Assembly (NCBI GenBank): GCA_017051695.1
Contig: JAFIDK010000001.1
Coordinates: forward strand, 806,001-870,000
Direction of reading: 5' to 3'
DNA length: 64,000 bases
From: Algoriphagus aestuarii
GTDB lineage: Bacteria; Bacteroidota; Bacteroidia; Cytophagales; Cyclobacteriaceae
Below are positions 24,120 to 33,600 of the stretch, piece after piece; position 1 is the stretch's first letter; each line of letters opens with the position of its first letter. The translations under genes and the position numbers were made by a program. A model generated the notes under the pieces. That model ran no database searches, was not told the DNA's origin, and was given only the letters and a program-made list of their open reading frames with translations.

Positions 24120-25292
24120 TTAAAGTTTAAAGGGAATGTACATGACTTCATCCCCTTCATGGATTTCTTTGACATCATTGGGTACGAATAAAAACGCATT
24201 GCTTTGGGTAAAAGATACCAACATGCTAGATGCTTGTTTTGGATAGACTTCCAATTCACCGGCATGTTCTCTCACCTGAAGAAATAGGGCTTTATTAAAT
24301 ACATTGGTGTAATTTCCCTTCATTCTACCTTTTTTCAAATTGATGTCAATGGAGGCTGTACCATTCATTTTTCGAATGGCAGCAGTCCCATATATCAAGA
24401 AGCAAGTCAGAGAAGAGGCAGGATTCCCTGGCAAAGCAAACACCTGCTTTTCGCCCTTTTTCCCGTACCAGAGTGGCTTCCCCGGCTTTTGATTTACTTT
24501 ATAAAATTTCTCCTCCACCCCGTTTTTCTCGAGTGCTTCCTTGACATAATCATAATCGCCTACTGAAATCCCTCCGGAGATCATCACCAGATCAGCTTCT
24601 AAAGCTTTTTGAATAGCTTGAAAAGTGGATTCCTTGTCGTCCAATACATGGTCTGAATAAAGCAATTCCACTTTTTCCAAGCCTAATGCTGTCTCCAGCA
24701 TGACTCGGTTACTTTCGTAAACTGACCCGGGCTTCAGGTGCGTTCCTGGCTCCTGAAGTTCATTTCCCGTGACGATCAGTGCTACTTTGGGTTTACGGAT
24801 GACTAAAACCTTTGAGATCCCTAATCCGGCCAAAAACCCGACAATCGCCGCATTGATTTTGGTCCCTTTTTTTAGGACAATCTCATCTTGTTTTATCTGT
24901 TCTCCTATTGGTCTCACATTGGTTCCTTTCTCTGGCATTTTCAGGATTCGAATGCCTCCGTCAGTTTTCTCCACATGTTCTTGCATCACCACTGTATCTA
25001 CCTGATCTGGAACTCTAGCACCCGTGAAAATTCTCAGACAATCGGAACTAGACACTTCAAATTCCTGGAAATCTCCCGCTTTACTTTCACCAATCAGCTT
25101 CAAATCTCCCTCAGCTCCATGTTTGAACGCATATCCATCCATCGCCGATTGGCGAAATGGAGGAAGGTTGATAGGAGCTTTGACATCATCAGCTAAAACA
25201 CTTCCATTTATCTCAGAAACAGGCAAAAGAATGGGAGCCAAAGCTTTTGTGTTTTGGTCAATGATAGAAAGCGCTTGAAATACTGAAACCAT
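24120..25292 (-). CDS. moeA: Molybdopterin molybdenumtransferase MoeA
   Basis: A 390-residue enzyme inserting molybdate into adenylated molybdopterin. Seen: PPFRQSAMDGYAFKHG (about 42-57), the MoCF-binding core with VALIVTGNELQEPG and VMISGGISVGDYDYVKEAL, FALPGNPASSLTCFLIYG, and the C-terminal domain IV ending VMYIPFKL. Length matches the family. It is the first gene of the eight-gene Moco/siroheme operon, and its promoter region carries the operator block shared with the porin. Confidence 0.96.
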   Translation of the reverse strand: MVSVFQALSIIDQNTKALAPILLPVSEINGSVLADDVKAPINLPPFRQSAMDGYAFKHGAEGDLKLIGESKAGDFQEFEVSSSDCLRIFTGARVPDQVDTVVMQEHVEKTDGGIRILKMPEKGTNVRPIGEQIKQDEIVLKKGTKINAAIVGFLAGLGISKVLVIRKPKVALIVTGNELQEPGTHLKPGSVYESNRVMLETALGLEKVELLYSDHVLDDKESTFQAIQKALEADLVMISGGISVGDYDYVKEALEKNGVEEKFYKVNQKPGKPLWYGKKGEKQVFALPGNPASSLTCFLIYGTAAIRKMNGTASIDINLKKGRMKGNYTNVFNKALFLQVREHAGELEVYPKQASSMLVSFTQSNAFLFVPNDVKEIHEGDEVMYIPFKL

Positions 25293-25327
25293 AATTGAGA
25301 TTGAACAGGGTACTAAGTTAAATAAAT

Positions 25328-25356
25328 TAAGTATTAATACGTATTTTTCTACGTAT
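25328..25356. promoter_or_regulatory. Operator block before moeA (TAAGTA, TACGTA, TACGTA)
   Basis: TAAGTA at 25328, TACGTA at 25338 and 25350 (offsets 0, 10, 22). The block is identical at 27 of 29 positions to 16591-16619, although it lies on the opposite side relative to its gene. It starts 35 bp before the moeA ATG. Confidence 0.65.
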
Positions 25357-25553
25357 TAATTTTAAGAAGAATAGTTTAAAAGTATTGATTTTAACCAAAC
25401 AGAAATTTAAGCAATCCTAATGGCAATGAATCTATAAAATTCAAACGGAATAAGAACTACTGACCAAATGAGCTTCACCCACTTTCTTTTTTCAGAAACC
25501 AGCTTGGATTTTTATAAAAAATCAATCAATCTCTTCCAAGAAGTTCAAGACGA

Positions 25554-25583
25554 AAAAAGCCTGAAATGACATTCATTCCAGGC
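25554..25583 (-). terminator. Terminator of the LemA/TPM operon
   Basis: On the reverse strand GCCTGGAATGA and TCATTTCAGGC pair across a 3-nt loop with a small mismatch, followed by six T. It lies about 55 bp past the stop of the glycine-rich TPM gene. Confidence 0.85.
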
Positions 25584-25636
25584 CTATTATTTTCAGTTTT
25601 TTCAAACTTCATACTTCTGATTTCATACTTGGTTTA

Positions 25637-26437
25637 CTACCAACTTCCGCCGGCACCGCCGCCGCCGAAAGATCCGCCGCCGAAGCCGCCAAATCCTCCG
25701 CCACCACCTCCGAAGCCACCGCCACCTCCGAAGCCGCCACCTCTACGGCCACCGCCAAGCATATTGGCCAGCATGATGGTCGTCCAAAGATCCACGCCTC
25801 CACCACGACCGCCCATGTGGTTATCATTGTCATTTTTATTTCGGATCAAAGGCAGAATGACAAAAATGAAAATAAAGAACAACAGGAAAAAAATTGCGCT
25901 TCCGCCTTTTCCCTGAGATTCTACATCCTCTGCCTTATACTCACTGGAGGCCAATTTAAAAATCATATCAGTCGCTTGGTCCAAGCCCTGATAATAGGCC
26001 TCCATTTTGAAATTAGGAATGATAAGCTGCTCCACGATTCGTTTTGCCAAGGCATCAGGAACCGCTCCTTCCAGTCCATAGCCAGTGGCAATAAATACTT
26101 TTCTGTCATCCATTGCCGCCAAAATCAGAATTCCATTGTCATTTTTGGCACCACCGATTCCCCAGGCATCACCTAGTCTGAATGCATAATCCGAATTGTC
26201 ATACTGACCGACGGAACGCATCATGACGATGGAAATCTGGGTAGAAGTACTATCGTTGTAAGCCACCAGTTTATTCTCTAATTGCTGCCTCTCTGAATTA
26301 GAAAGGGTATTGGTAAAGTCGTTTACCAACCTTGGAGGGTTTGGAGCAGGAGGAAAATCCTGTGCAAATACCCTCCCACTGAGCAATAAGAGAATGATGA
26401 CAAGTGGTCGGATCTTATGATCCAAAAGAAATCTCAT
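25637..26437 (-). CDS. TPM-domain membrane protein with glycine-rich tail (YgcG-like)
   Basis: A 266-residue protein with a signal peptide ending ...GRVFAQ (about 25), a TPM domain (about 30-165: RLVNDFTNTLSNSERQQLE, RSVGQYDNSDYAFRLGDAWG, DRKVFIATGYGLEGAVPD), a TM helix (AIFFLLFFIFIFVILPLI, about 181-198) and a low-complexity Gly/Phe/Arg tail of about 40 residues ending GGGGAGGSW. This is the layout of YgcG/TPM_phosphatase family proteins. Some TPM domains (plant TLP18.3) have weak phosphatase activity; the bacterial role is unclear. It overlaps the second TPM gene by 23 bp and follows lemA. Confidence 0.9.
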   Translation of the reverse strand: MRFLLDHKIRPLVIILLLLSGRVFAQDFPPAPNPPRLVNDFTNTLSNSERQQLENKLVAYNDSTSTQISIVMMRSVGQYDNSDYAFRLGDAWGIGGAKNDNGILILAAMDDRKVFIATGYGLEGAVPDALAKRIVEQLIIPNFKMEAYYQGLDQATDMIFKLASSEYKAEDVESQGKGGSAIFFLLFFIFIFVILPLIRNKNDNDNHMGGRGGGVDLWTTIMLANMLGGGRRGGGFGGGGGFGGGGGGFGGFGGGSFGGGGAGGSW

Positions 26438-26852
26438 CAGGAAGTTCGTTTATGTCTGAATCCCCTTGGTAAGGAAAATGGGCTCCAAGTTGGGTTCCGG
26501 TTTCTTTAATACCTTCAATCAGACCCAGTGTAAATTCGCCAGCTTTGAAACGGCTGACCATATTTTCTTTAATTTTTTCCCAGAAATCATCGGGTACGGC
26601 TTCATTGATTCCTGAATCACCCAAAATCGCAAACTTCTTGTCTTCTACAGCTAGATAGAATAGGACGCCATTCCGGTCCTTCGTCTGATACATTTTGAGT
26701 TTATCAAAAACCACTACGGCACGATCAAGCACGTCCCCTTTGCAGCGACTTTCTATATGAACTTGGATCTCTCCGGAAGTGGAAACTTCTGCGGACTTAA
26801 TTGCATTGACAATTGCTTTTTTATCCGCAGAACTGAATAATTTTTCTGCCAT
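26415..26852 (-). CDS. TPM-domain protein without membrane anchor
   Basis: A 145-residue protein made of a TPM domain: ADKKAIVNAIKSAEVSTSGE, IQVHIESRCKG, VLFYLAVEDKKFAILGDSGI and FWEKIKENMVSRFKAGEFTL. No signal peptide is visible. In many Bacteroidota a short TPM protein lies between lemA and a long Gly-rich TPM protein, exactly as here, which suggests that the three act together at the membrane. The role is unknown. Confidence 0.88.
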   Translation of the reverse strand: MAEKLFSSADKKAIVNAIKSAEVSTSGEIQVHIESRCKGDVLDRAVVVFDKLKMYQTKDRNGVLFYLAVEDKKFAILGDSGINEAVPDDFWEKIKENMVSRFKAGEFTLGLIEGIKETGTQLGAHFPYQGDSDINELPDEISFGS

Positions 26853-26862
26853 GGAATTTTAC

Positions 26863-27453
26863 TTAAAACTGTACTGTGGGTGCATTTTCAGCCCCAGCAG
26901 ATGCTTCAAAGTAACCTTTGGCTTCAAAGCCGTACCACCCCGCAAAGATGTTATTAGGGAATGTTCTAAGGTTAGCATTATAAGCCTGAACAGACTCGTT
27001 AAAGTTCCTTCTAGCCACAGCGATTCTATTTTCCGTTCCTTCCAATTGGGCTTGTAACTCGAGGAAGTTCTGGTTTGCTTTCAGATCAGGATATCGCTCC
27101 ACTGTCACCAGTAACCTGCTTAATGCACCGGAAAGTTGATCTTGTGCCTGCTGGAATTCAGCCAGTTTCTCAGGGCTTAAATTACTTGCATCCACATTGA
27201 TAGATGTAGCTTTAGCTCTTGCTTCGATGACACCAGTTAAGGTTTCCTGCTCAAATTCCGCATAGCCTTTCACCGTGTTGACCAAATTAGGAATCAGGTC
27301 TGCCCTTCTTTGATATTGCGTTTGTACTTCTGCCCATTGACCATTGATTTGCTCTTCGGTCTGAACAAATTGATTATACGTTCCTACTGCCTTGGTATAC
27401 ATGTAGATACCCAACACGGCTAAAATCAAAATAGGAATCAATAGCTTTTTCAT
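26863..27453 (-). CDS. LemA family protein
   Basis: A 196-residue protein. The N-terminal membrane segment LLIPILILAVLGIYMYTKAV (about 3-22) anchors a helical domain. Family motifs are YNQFVQTEEQINGQWAEVQ, YQRRADLIPNLVNTVKGYA, LEAQLEGTENRIAVARRNF-like sequence and YNANLRTFPNNIFAGW. LemA proteins are short coiled helical bundles exposed outside the membrane, with no settled function. It is the first gene of the lemA-TPM-TPM operon. Confidence 0.95.
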   Translation of the reverse strand: MKKLLIPILILAVLGIYMYTKAVGTYNQFVQTEEQINGQWAEVQTQYQRRADLIPNLVNTVKGYAEFEQETLTGVIEARAKATSINVDASNLSPEKLAEFQQAQDQLSGALSRLLVTVERYPDLKANQNFLELQAQLEGTENRIAVARRNFNESVQAYNANLRTFPNNIFAGWYGFEAKGYFEASAGAENAPTVQF

Positions 27454-27574
27454 AGTCTGTTTTTTGGTTTATAAATCGGAAATAATCACGAAAATCCTAG
27501 AAAGAGGTTCGATAATTCCTTCTTCAATAAGATCAAAAGTATTCTTTTTTTATTCGAATGCAGAGGATCAAAGG

Positions 27575-28828
27575 TTAAATCTGCTTTTTCAGATTGATGC
27601 GAAAAATGAGGTCTTCGTATTTCTCCAAATCCATCCCATCATAGCGGCGGACTTCAATTTCAATCTCTTTTCCCTCTTCAGATCTGAATAATTTTATAAT
27701 ATCGGACAGCTCCCAAATAAAGATGGGTATTTTATTGATGGAAAGAATTTCATCAAACTCTAGAATTCCTGCTTTACTTGCCGGGGAATTATCCCTGACC
27801 TGACCGACATAAATCCGATTCTCATCATTTGGCACCTTTTTAACTGAAATCCCACTCATATCATATTCGAATGGCGCATAATATTTTTCACCTCGATGTA
27901 TCAACATTCTGCCCCTTGGATAATCAAAAATCAATTTCATACGACCAAGAACCTCAGACCCGAGGCTGCCTTGCCTACCTGATTCTTCTATGACAAAACT
28001 AAAAGGCGTCTCCTCGGGGTAGGAAGTGAGGACATTTTGCAAATGAAATCCGGAAATATTCAAATCTTTTACCCTACCCACAAAACCAAATAGTTCTCCA
28101 CCTAGACTTTGGCCTAACTCAGTTTCTATGAAAAGTTCCGGTAGCGTAATTTGATCTGAGGTCTCTTTATTCAACAATAACCCGTGATTTGCACCTGTGT
28201 CTATCAATAATTTTGCGTCTAAAACAGGGCCTGATTGCTGCCTTACCTTTGCAGAGATGTAAGGTTTATGATTTTCAATAGCAATCGGTATTTTTTTGTA
28301 AAACAAAGGCCTCCACTTCATAGCATCCGGTTCATAAAAACTAATTATGCCTTTGTCATAATCTACTTTGACCGGATTGTTTTTAAAAAATTCATACCCA
28401 ATAATCCCATACACAGGCACACCGATGACCGTTTCCAATTCCAAAAAATCTTTCTCCAACACCAATAAATTCTGAAACAATCCTTCAATAGGACCTAAAT
28501 CAAGGTGGTTAGTGGCAGAAACAAAGGCGACTAGGCTGGCGGTACCGTCTGCTCCTACTAAATTGAGCTGGCGGGAATATTCTAATCCCATTGCGTCGCC
28601 CAGGTTTTTACTAAAAAGAATATTGGCCCGAACCCCCGTATCTACCAGAAAGTTGACCGGATAATTATCGTTGATAGAAACAGTGATGATGATAAGATTA
28701 TTTGAGGCATAAAACGGTAAATCCACTTTATGCTTTTCCTCTTTCATATAAAAACCTGGTATCTGGGCATACCCATCCGCGGACTGCAGCAAACAAAAAA
28801 ATAAAAGAATAACAATTCTCAGAAGCAT
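27575..28828 (-). CDS. Secreted protein with two retropepsin-like aspartyl protease domains and a PDZ domain
   Basis: A 417-residue protein with signal peptide (cleavage near ADGYAQ, about 22). Two retropepsin-type active-site motifs are present: FLVDTGVRANILF (about 60) and LLIDTGANHGLLL (about 208), each DTG with flanking hydrophobic residues, the second half of the pair forming an intramolecular dimer. Residues about 340-410 are a PDZ domain (VGQVRDNSPASKAGILEFDE, ILSINK). Such aspartyl protease-PDZ proteins occur widely in Bacteroidota and are probably periplasmic or surface proteases. Substrate unknown. Downstream of it (27454-27574) lies the lemA promoter region. Confidence 0.88.
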   Translation of the reverse strand: MLLRIVILLFFCLLQSADGYAQIPGFYMKEEKHKVDLPFYASNNLIIITVSINDNYPVNFLVDTGVRANILFSKNLGDAMGLEYSRQLNLVGADGTASLVAFVSATNHLDLGPIEGLFQNLLVLEKDFLELETVIGVPVYGIIGYEFFKNNPVKVDYDKGIISFYEPDAMKWRPLFYKKIPIAIENHKPYISAKVRQQSGPVLDAKLLIDTGANHGLLLNKETSDQITLPELFIETELGQSLGGELFGFVGRVKDLNISGFHLQNVLTSYPEETPFSFVIEESGRQGSLGSEVLGRMKLIFDYPRGRMLIHRGEKYYAPFEYDMSGISVKKVPNDENRIYVGQVRDNSPASKAGILEFDEILSINKIPIFIWELSDIIKLFRSEEGKEIEIEVRRYDGMDLEKYEDLIFRINLKKQI

Positions 28829-29037
28829 TTGGGTTAGTAAACAGGGTGACAGAATTAATTTAGTCCTTTTTGAAAAATATACATATACAATTTTTCAAAA
28901 TCCATTTATACTTCTTGATTTTACGCAAAGTACATGGCTTTGTTAAATTAGAATAAAACCAAATTAGACCTGATTGTGCCTCCTTCCTTGCCAAAAATTG
29001 AAGAATCATCCATCTTTATTTCTTAGTAACCCAGATT

Positions 29038-29511
29038 ATGGCTGACAAGGCACTCATAGAAAAAGCAAAAAAGATTTTTGAAAACTTCCTCTCAAAACAA
29101 GGAAGCAGAAAAACCACTGAAAGATTTTCAGTCATCGACGAGTTATATTCTTTACCAGAAGATGAGCACATGGATGTGGAAGGCCTTTTTTTAAGTATGA
29201 GAAACAAAGGATATACCATCAGTCGGGCTACTATTTATAACACACTCGACCTTTTGGTAGAAAGTGGATTAGCTGTCAAGCATCAATTTAAAGACAAAGT
29301 CGCTCTTTATGAGCAAGCATTGACCTATAAGCATCATGACCACCATGTGTGCAATCAATGTCGAAAAATACGGGAGTTTTCAGATCCAAAAATCAATCAA
29401 ATCAAAGAAACCATGGGGAAGGAATTCCAATCCTCAATCAAAAGTCATTCTTTGGTATTATATGGCGATTGCGTGATTGAAAATTGCGAAAACAAACCTG
29501 TCCTTCACTGA
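29038..29511 (+). CDS. Fur-family transcriptional regulator
   Basis: A 157-residue regulator with winged-helix N-terminal domain (RKTTERFSVIDELYSL, MRNKGYTISRATIYNTLDLL) and a dimerisation/metal domain: YKHHDHHVCNQCRKIREF holds the His-rich metal site and first structural-zinc CxxC, and GDCVIENCENK near the C-terminus holds the second Cys pair. Length fits Fur/PerR/Zur. PerR, Fur and Zur cannot be separated by eye. It overlaps the convergent SRPBCC gene by 7 bp at its end. Confidence 0.93.
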   Translation: MADKALIEKAKKIFENFLSKQGSRKTTERFSVIDELYSLPEDEHMDVEGLFLSMRNKGYTISRATIYNTLDLLVESGLAVKHQFKDKVALYEQALTYKHHDHHVCNQCRKIREFSDPKINQIKETMGKEFQSSIKSHSLVLYGDCVIENCENKPVLH

Positions 29512-29951
29512 TTCTTCTTTTTGAAAACATTTTTGTAGACTGGTATTCTATATCCAAATTGAAGCAACATCGCAGGATATAATAGCATCGTCAAAAGGAA
29601 AAACGGGGCTTCAAAGTTAATTTCATCTTGAATGATGCTGCCATTTTCTGTTTGGATTACACGATGTTTATGCGTCCAGGATTTCAGGAAAAACGGCAAT
29701 TCTATTCCTTTATCTATAAAATAAAACTCCCCGTCGTCAGTTTGGTCTTCGGTTATTTCACTGATCCATTTTTGCCTGAAAAGCAAAAAATTCAATTCCA
29801 AAGCGACCAAATCTCCCTTTTGGCAACCATCAAAGCGGAGTAGTTTTACAGGTGGAAAGGGCGGACTCAATTTTTTAAATAGTATTTCATTAAAGCCCTC
29901 TTTTACGCTGAGGTATTCCTGATCGACCTGGGTTCTGATGGTTAGTTTCAT
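29505..29951 (-). CDS. SRPBCC-superfamily ligand-binding-like protein
   Basis: A 148-residue protein whose pattern (VKEGFNEILFKKLSPPFPPV, then IDKGIELPFFLKSWTHKHRV, then INFEAPFFLLTMLLYPAML) resembles small START/Bet v1 (SRPBCC) proteins. It has no signal peptide; the hydrophobic stretch near 118-137 is a lid-like helix rather than a clear TM segment. It lies 7 bp after the cytochrome oxidase subunit III-like gene, so they are probably cotranscribed. Ligand unknown. Confidence 0.7.
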   Translation of the reverse strand: MKLTIRTQVDQEYLSVKEGFNEILFKKLSPPFPPVKLLRFDGCQKGDLVALELNFLLFRQKWISEITEDQTDDGEFYFIDKGIELPFFLKSWTHKHRVIQTENGSIIQDEINFEAPFFLLTMLLYPAMLLQFGYRIPVYKNVFKKKNQ

Positions 29952-29958
29952 GATTTAG

Positions 29959-30573
29959 CTAGAAACTAAGGACAAACAGAAAAAATAAAATCAACCAAAC
30001 CGCATCCATAAAATGCCAATAAATGGTAAACAGGCGAATCCTCATTTTCTCGTATGGATTAGTCAAAAGTACGAGGTTTTTGATCTGGTCCCGCTGGTAT
30101 TTTTTTAGCTGCACCCACATGATCACGGCAAAGATCATGGCTCCAATTAGGTGGAAAATATGAATACCCGAAAGCACGTAAAGAAAACTTCCACTGGGAA
30201 TACCTGTAAAATTGATGCCCATGTTACTGAGTTCCTTCCAACCCACCAACTGAAAAACAGTAAAGGCCAAGCCCAGAATCAAGGTATTTCGAAGAGAAAC
30301 CTGGAGTTTCTCGGTATTTTCTTCCACATAAAAAATCCGCATTTTGGTGGCAGTATATCCGCTCAGAATTATCAAAAACGTAGAAACCAAGAAAGCTATA
30401 GGGACCTGATGATTGAGGCCAGCCAACTGATTTAAACCAGAAAAAAGAAAAGCTACTACGAGAAAAAGAAAGATCAAACCGCTACCGAGCATTCCCAGAT
30501 ACAAAATTGTTTCATAAGGATGGAGACTTTCCAGCCTTTGAAACCAGGTTTGTTCTTTTTTAGTTTTGCCCAT
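29959..30573 (-). CDS. Heme-copper oxidase subunit III family protein
   Basis: A 204-residue integral membrane protein with five hydrophobic helices, near LGMLGSGLIFLFLVVAFLF, VSTFLIILSGYTATKM, ILGLAFTVFQLVGW, LSGIHIFHLIGAMIFAVIM and IYWHFMDAVWLILFFLFVL. The last motif (YWHFMDAVWL) is the subunit III hallmark, and HIFHLIGA fits the conserved His. It is short compared with CoxC (about 260) and resembles the CyoC/CoxP-like set. No subunit I or II gene is in the window, so it is an orphan here. It probably shares a transcript with the SRPBCC gene. Confidence 0.85.
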   Translation of the reverse strand: MGKTKKEQTWFQRLESLHPYETILYLGMLGSGLIFLFLVVAFLFSGLNQLAGLNHQVPIAFLVSTFLIILSGYTATKMRIFYVEENTEKLQVSLRNTLILGLAFTVFQLVGWKELSNMGINFTGIPSGSFLYVLSGIHIFHLIGAMIFAVIMWVQLKKYQRDQIKNLVLLTNPYEKMRIRLFTIYWHFMDAVWLILFFLFVLSF

Positions 30574-30655
30574 GTAACCCTAAACATTTTAAAAGCCCGT
30601 AGGTTCAGAATTTTCTAAATCAATTCAATTTAGCTCTAAAGCCAATAGAATGCCC

Positions 30656-30663
30656 TAAATTTG
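30656..30663 (+). promoter_or_regulatory. -7 box before mfd
   Basis: TAAATTTG matches TAnnTTTG exactly and lies 35 bp before the TTG start of mfd, divergent from the oxidase subunit gene. Confidence 0.5.
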
Positions 30664-30697
30664 GCCTTCCATAACTTCAGCCAAAAACCTTATCAAT

Positions 30698-33600
30698 TTG
30701 GATCGTCAGTCATTTCTTTCAATTTATCAGTCGGACCCGATTTTTCAGACACTTGCCCACGAATTAAATAGGGATGAAAAATTCACTTTGCAACTGAAAG
30801 GTTTAGCAGGTAGTCTGGATATGGTGCTCTTTGCCAACTATTTCCAACAGCATGGTGGATTTCACCTGATTGTGGCGATAGACAAAGAGGAGGCAGCCTA
30901 TCTCAATTCTGATCTCCAAAACCTCTTACAGACAGAAGAGCACATGATTTTCCCTTCAAGTTTCAAAAGGGCTTATCAATATGAAGAAGTGGACAATGCC
31001 AATGTCCTGATGCGGTCAGAAATCCTGAACCAGGTTTTGGAATCTGACTCTAAAGCAAAAGTGATTATCACCTATCCAGAAGCCATCTATGAACGCGTGA
31101 TCAACAAACGCTCACTGCTGGAGAATACTTTTTCTGCAAAAGTGGGAGAAATGGTAGATATGGAATTTGTCGCGGAGCTATTAACGAGCTATGATTTCGA
31201 AAAGACGGATTTTGTTTACGAACCAGGTCAATACGCGATTCGAGGGGGTATTTTGGATGTTTTTTCTTTTTCCAATGAGCATCCCTACCGTTTGGAGCTT
31301 TTTGGAAAAGAAATAGAAAGTATCAGAACATTCGATCCGGAATCCCAGCTTTCCATCGCCAATGTAGATCAGATTTCTTTGGTTCCGAATGTGCAAACCA
31401 AGCTTTTACAGGAAGTCAGACAATCGTTTTTGAGCTTTTTACCTGATCGAGCGAAAATCTGGCACAAAGATTACCAGCTGACAAAAGATGTGATGGATGA
31501 GTGCTTTCACAAAGCCGAACAGGCCTTTGAAGTGATTGCAAAACAAACACAGACAGATAAATTGATGATCAAGCCTTCAGATCTTTTTGACAAAGGAAAG
31601 GATTTTTCGGTATTGGCAGAAACTCATTCCCAAATTGAGTTTGGAAAACAATTTTACCTCAAAGGCGCAAAAGAAATCAAGTGGGAAAGTCATCCACAGC
31701 CATCTTTCAATAAGAATTTTGATCTGTTGGTCAGCAACTTTTCAGAAAATGAAAAGAAAGGATTTACCAATATTTTAACTGCCGAAAACGAAAAGCAAAT
31801 CGAACGATTGTTTGGGATTTTCAGGGAACTAGATCCCACTTTACAAGTTCAAAGCATGCTTCTGGGACTTAGGGAAGGATTTGAAGACCGGATTCTCAAG
31901 CTGGTTTGCTATACGGATCATCAGCTATTTGAGAGATTTCACCGCTACAAAACCCGAAACAAGGCCAGTAAATCCAAGGCACTCACCATCAAGGAATTGA
32001 AGGCCTTACACCCTGGAGATTACATTGTGCACGTCGATTATGGCGTAGGGAGATTTGCCGGGCTCGAAAAAGTAGATGTGAATGGCAAGCTGCAGGAAGC
32101 AGTCCGATTGGTTTTTCGAGACGATGATCTGTTGTATGTAAACATCCATTCACTCCATAAAATCTCCAAATATTCAGGTCAGGAAGGAACCATGCCTTCC
32201 ATGTCTAAACTTGGTTCGCCGGAATGGGACAACAAGAAAAGTAAAGTCAAAAGACAGGTAAAAGACATTGCGAAAGATCTGATCGCATTATATGCCAAAA
32301 GAAGATCGGCTCCCGGATTTGCTTTCAACAGGGATTCGGTGCTCCAAGTGGAATTGGAGTCTTCATTCATTTATGAAGATACTCCGGATCAGGCAATGGC
32401 CACTTCGGATGTCAAAGCAGATATGGAAAAATCCTACCCAATGGACCGATTGGTTTGTGGAGATGTTGGATTTGGTAAGACAGAAGTTGCGATCCGAGCT
32501 GCTTTTAAAGCAGTAAATGACAGAAAACAAGTAGCCGTGTTGGTGCCGACGACCATTTTGGCCATGCAGCACTACCAGACTTTCTCAGAAAGGCTCGAAA
32601 ACCTTCCGGTCAAAGTAGAATACATCAACAGATTCCGAACAGCCAAAGAGATCAAAGAAATCGTCTCCCAAGTGAAAACTGGAGAGATAGACATCTTGGT
32701 CGGTACACATAAAATTGTCAATAAAGACATCGTTTTCCGTGACTTGGGGCTATTGATCATAGATGAGGAGCAGAAGTTCGGGGTGAAGGTCAAAGACCAG
32801 CTTAAAAATCTACGAGTGAATGTGGATGTTTTGACTTTGACAGCTACTCCTATACCAAGGACGTTACATTTCTCTCTAATGGGTGCTCGAGATCTCTCGG
32901 TGATTGCCACCCCACCACCAAACAGGCAACCGGTGACGACGGAAGTGGCAACTTTTCAGGAAGAAACCATACGTGATGCAGTTGCTTATGAGTTGAGAAG
33001 AGGAGGACAGGTTTTCTTTGTCCATAACAGAGTGGGTGAAATAGACAGCATTGCCAACCTGATCATGAAGCTGGTTCCAGATGCAAGAGTGGTGGGAGCC
33101 CATGGTCAAATGGACGGTAAAAAGCTGGAAAAAATCATGGTGGATTTCATTCATCATGAATACGATGTCTTGGTATCTACCAACATCATCGAGTCCGGTT
33201 TGGATATCCCCAACGCCAACACCATCATCATCAATAGGGCTCATATGTTTGGATTGAGTGATCTGCATCAGATGCGGGGTAGGGTCGGCCGAAGTAATAA
33301 AAAAGCATTTTGTTATTTACTGACCCAACCGATGTCAGGATTAACTCCGGAGGCGAGAAAAAGACTTCAGACATTGGAGGAATTCTCAGATCTTGGAGAT
33401 GGTTTTAAGGTCGCCATGAAGGATTTGGACATCCGAGGTGCAGGAAATCTTCTGGGAGCCGAACAAAGTGGATTTATTACTGATTTGGGCTTTGAGATGT
33501 ACCATAAAATTCTTGATGAAGCAGTTCAGGAATTGAAGGAAAATGAATTTGCTGCATTGTTTGAAGTAGACCTCGCAGAAAAAGTAAAAGTTTTGGTTCA

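Larger units (their letters stand above)
25293..25636. other. Intergenic region between moeA and the TPM operon
   Basis: This 344-bp stretch holds the moeA operator (25328-25356) and the TPM-operon terminator (25554-25583). Between about 25375 and 25550 I see no gene, RNA or repeat. Confidence 0.6.

Noticed and set aside
25640-25760. Repetitive tract that could be mistaken for a CRISPR or tandem-repeat array
   Set aside because: It is a glycine-codon repeat within the TPM gene, without spacers or unit length typical of CRISPR.
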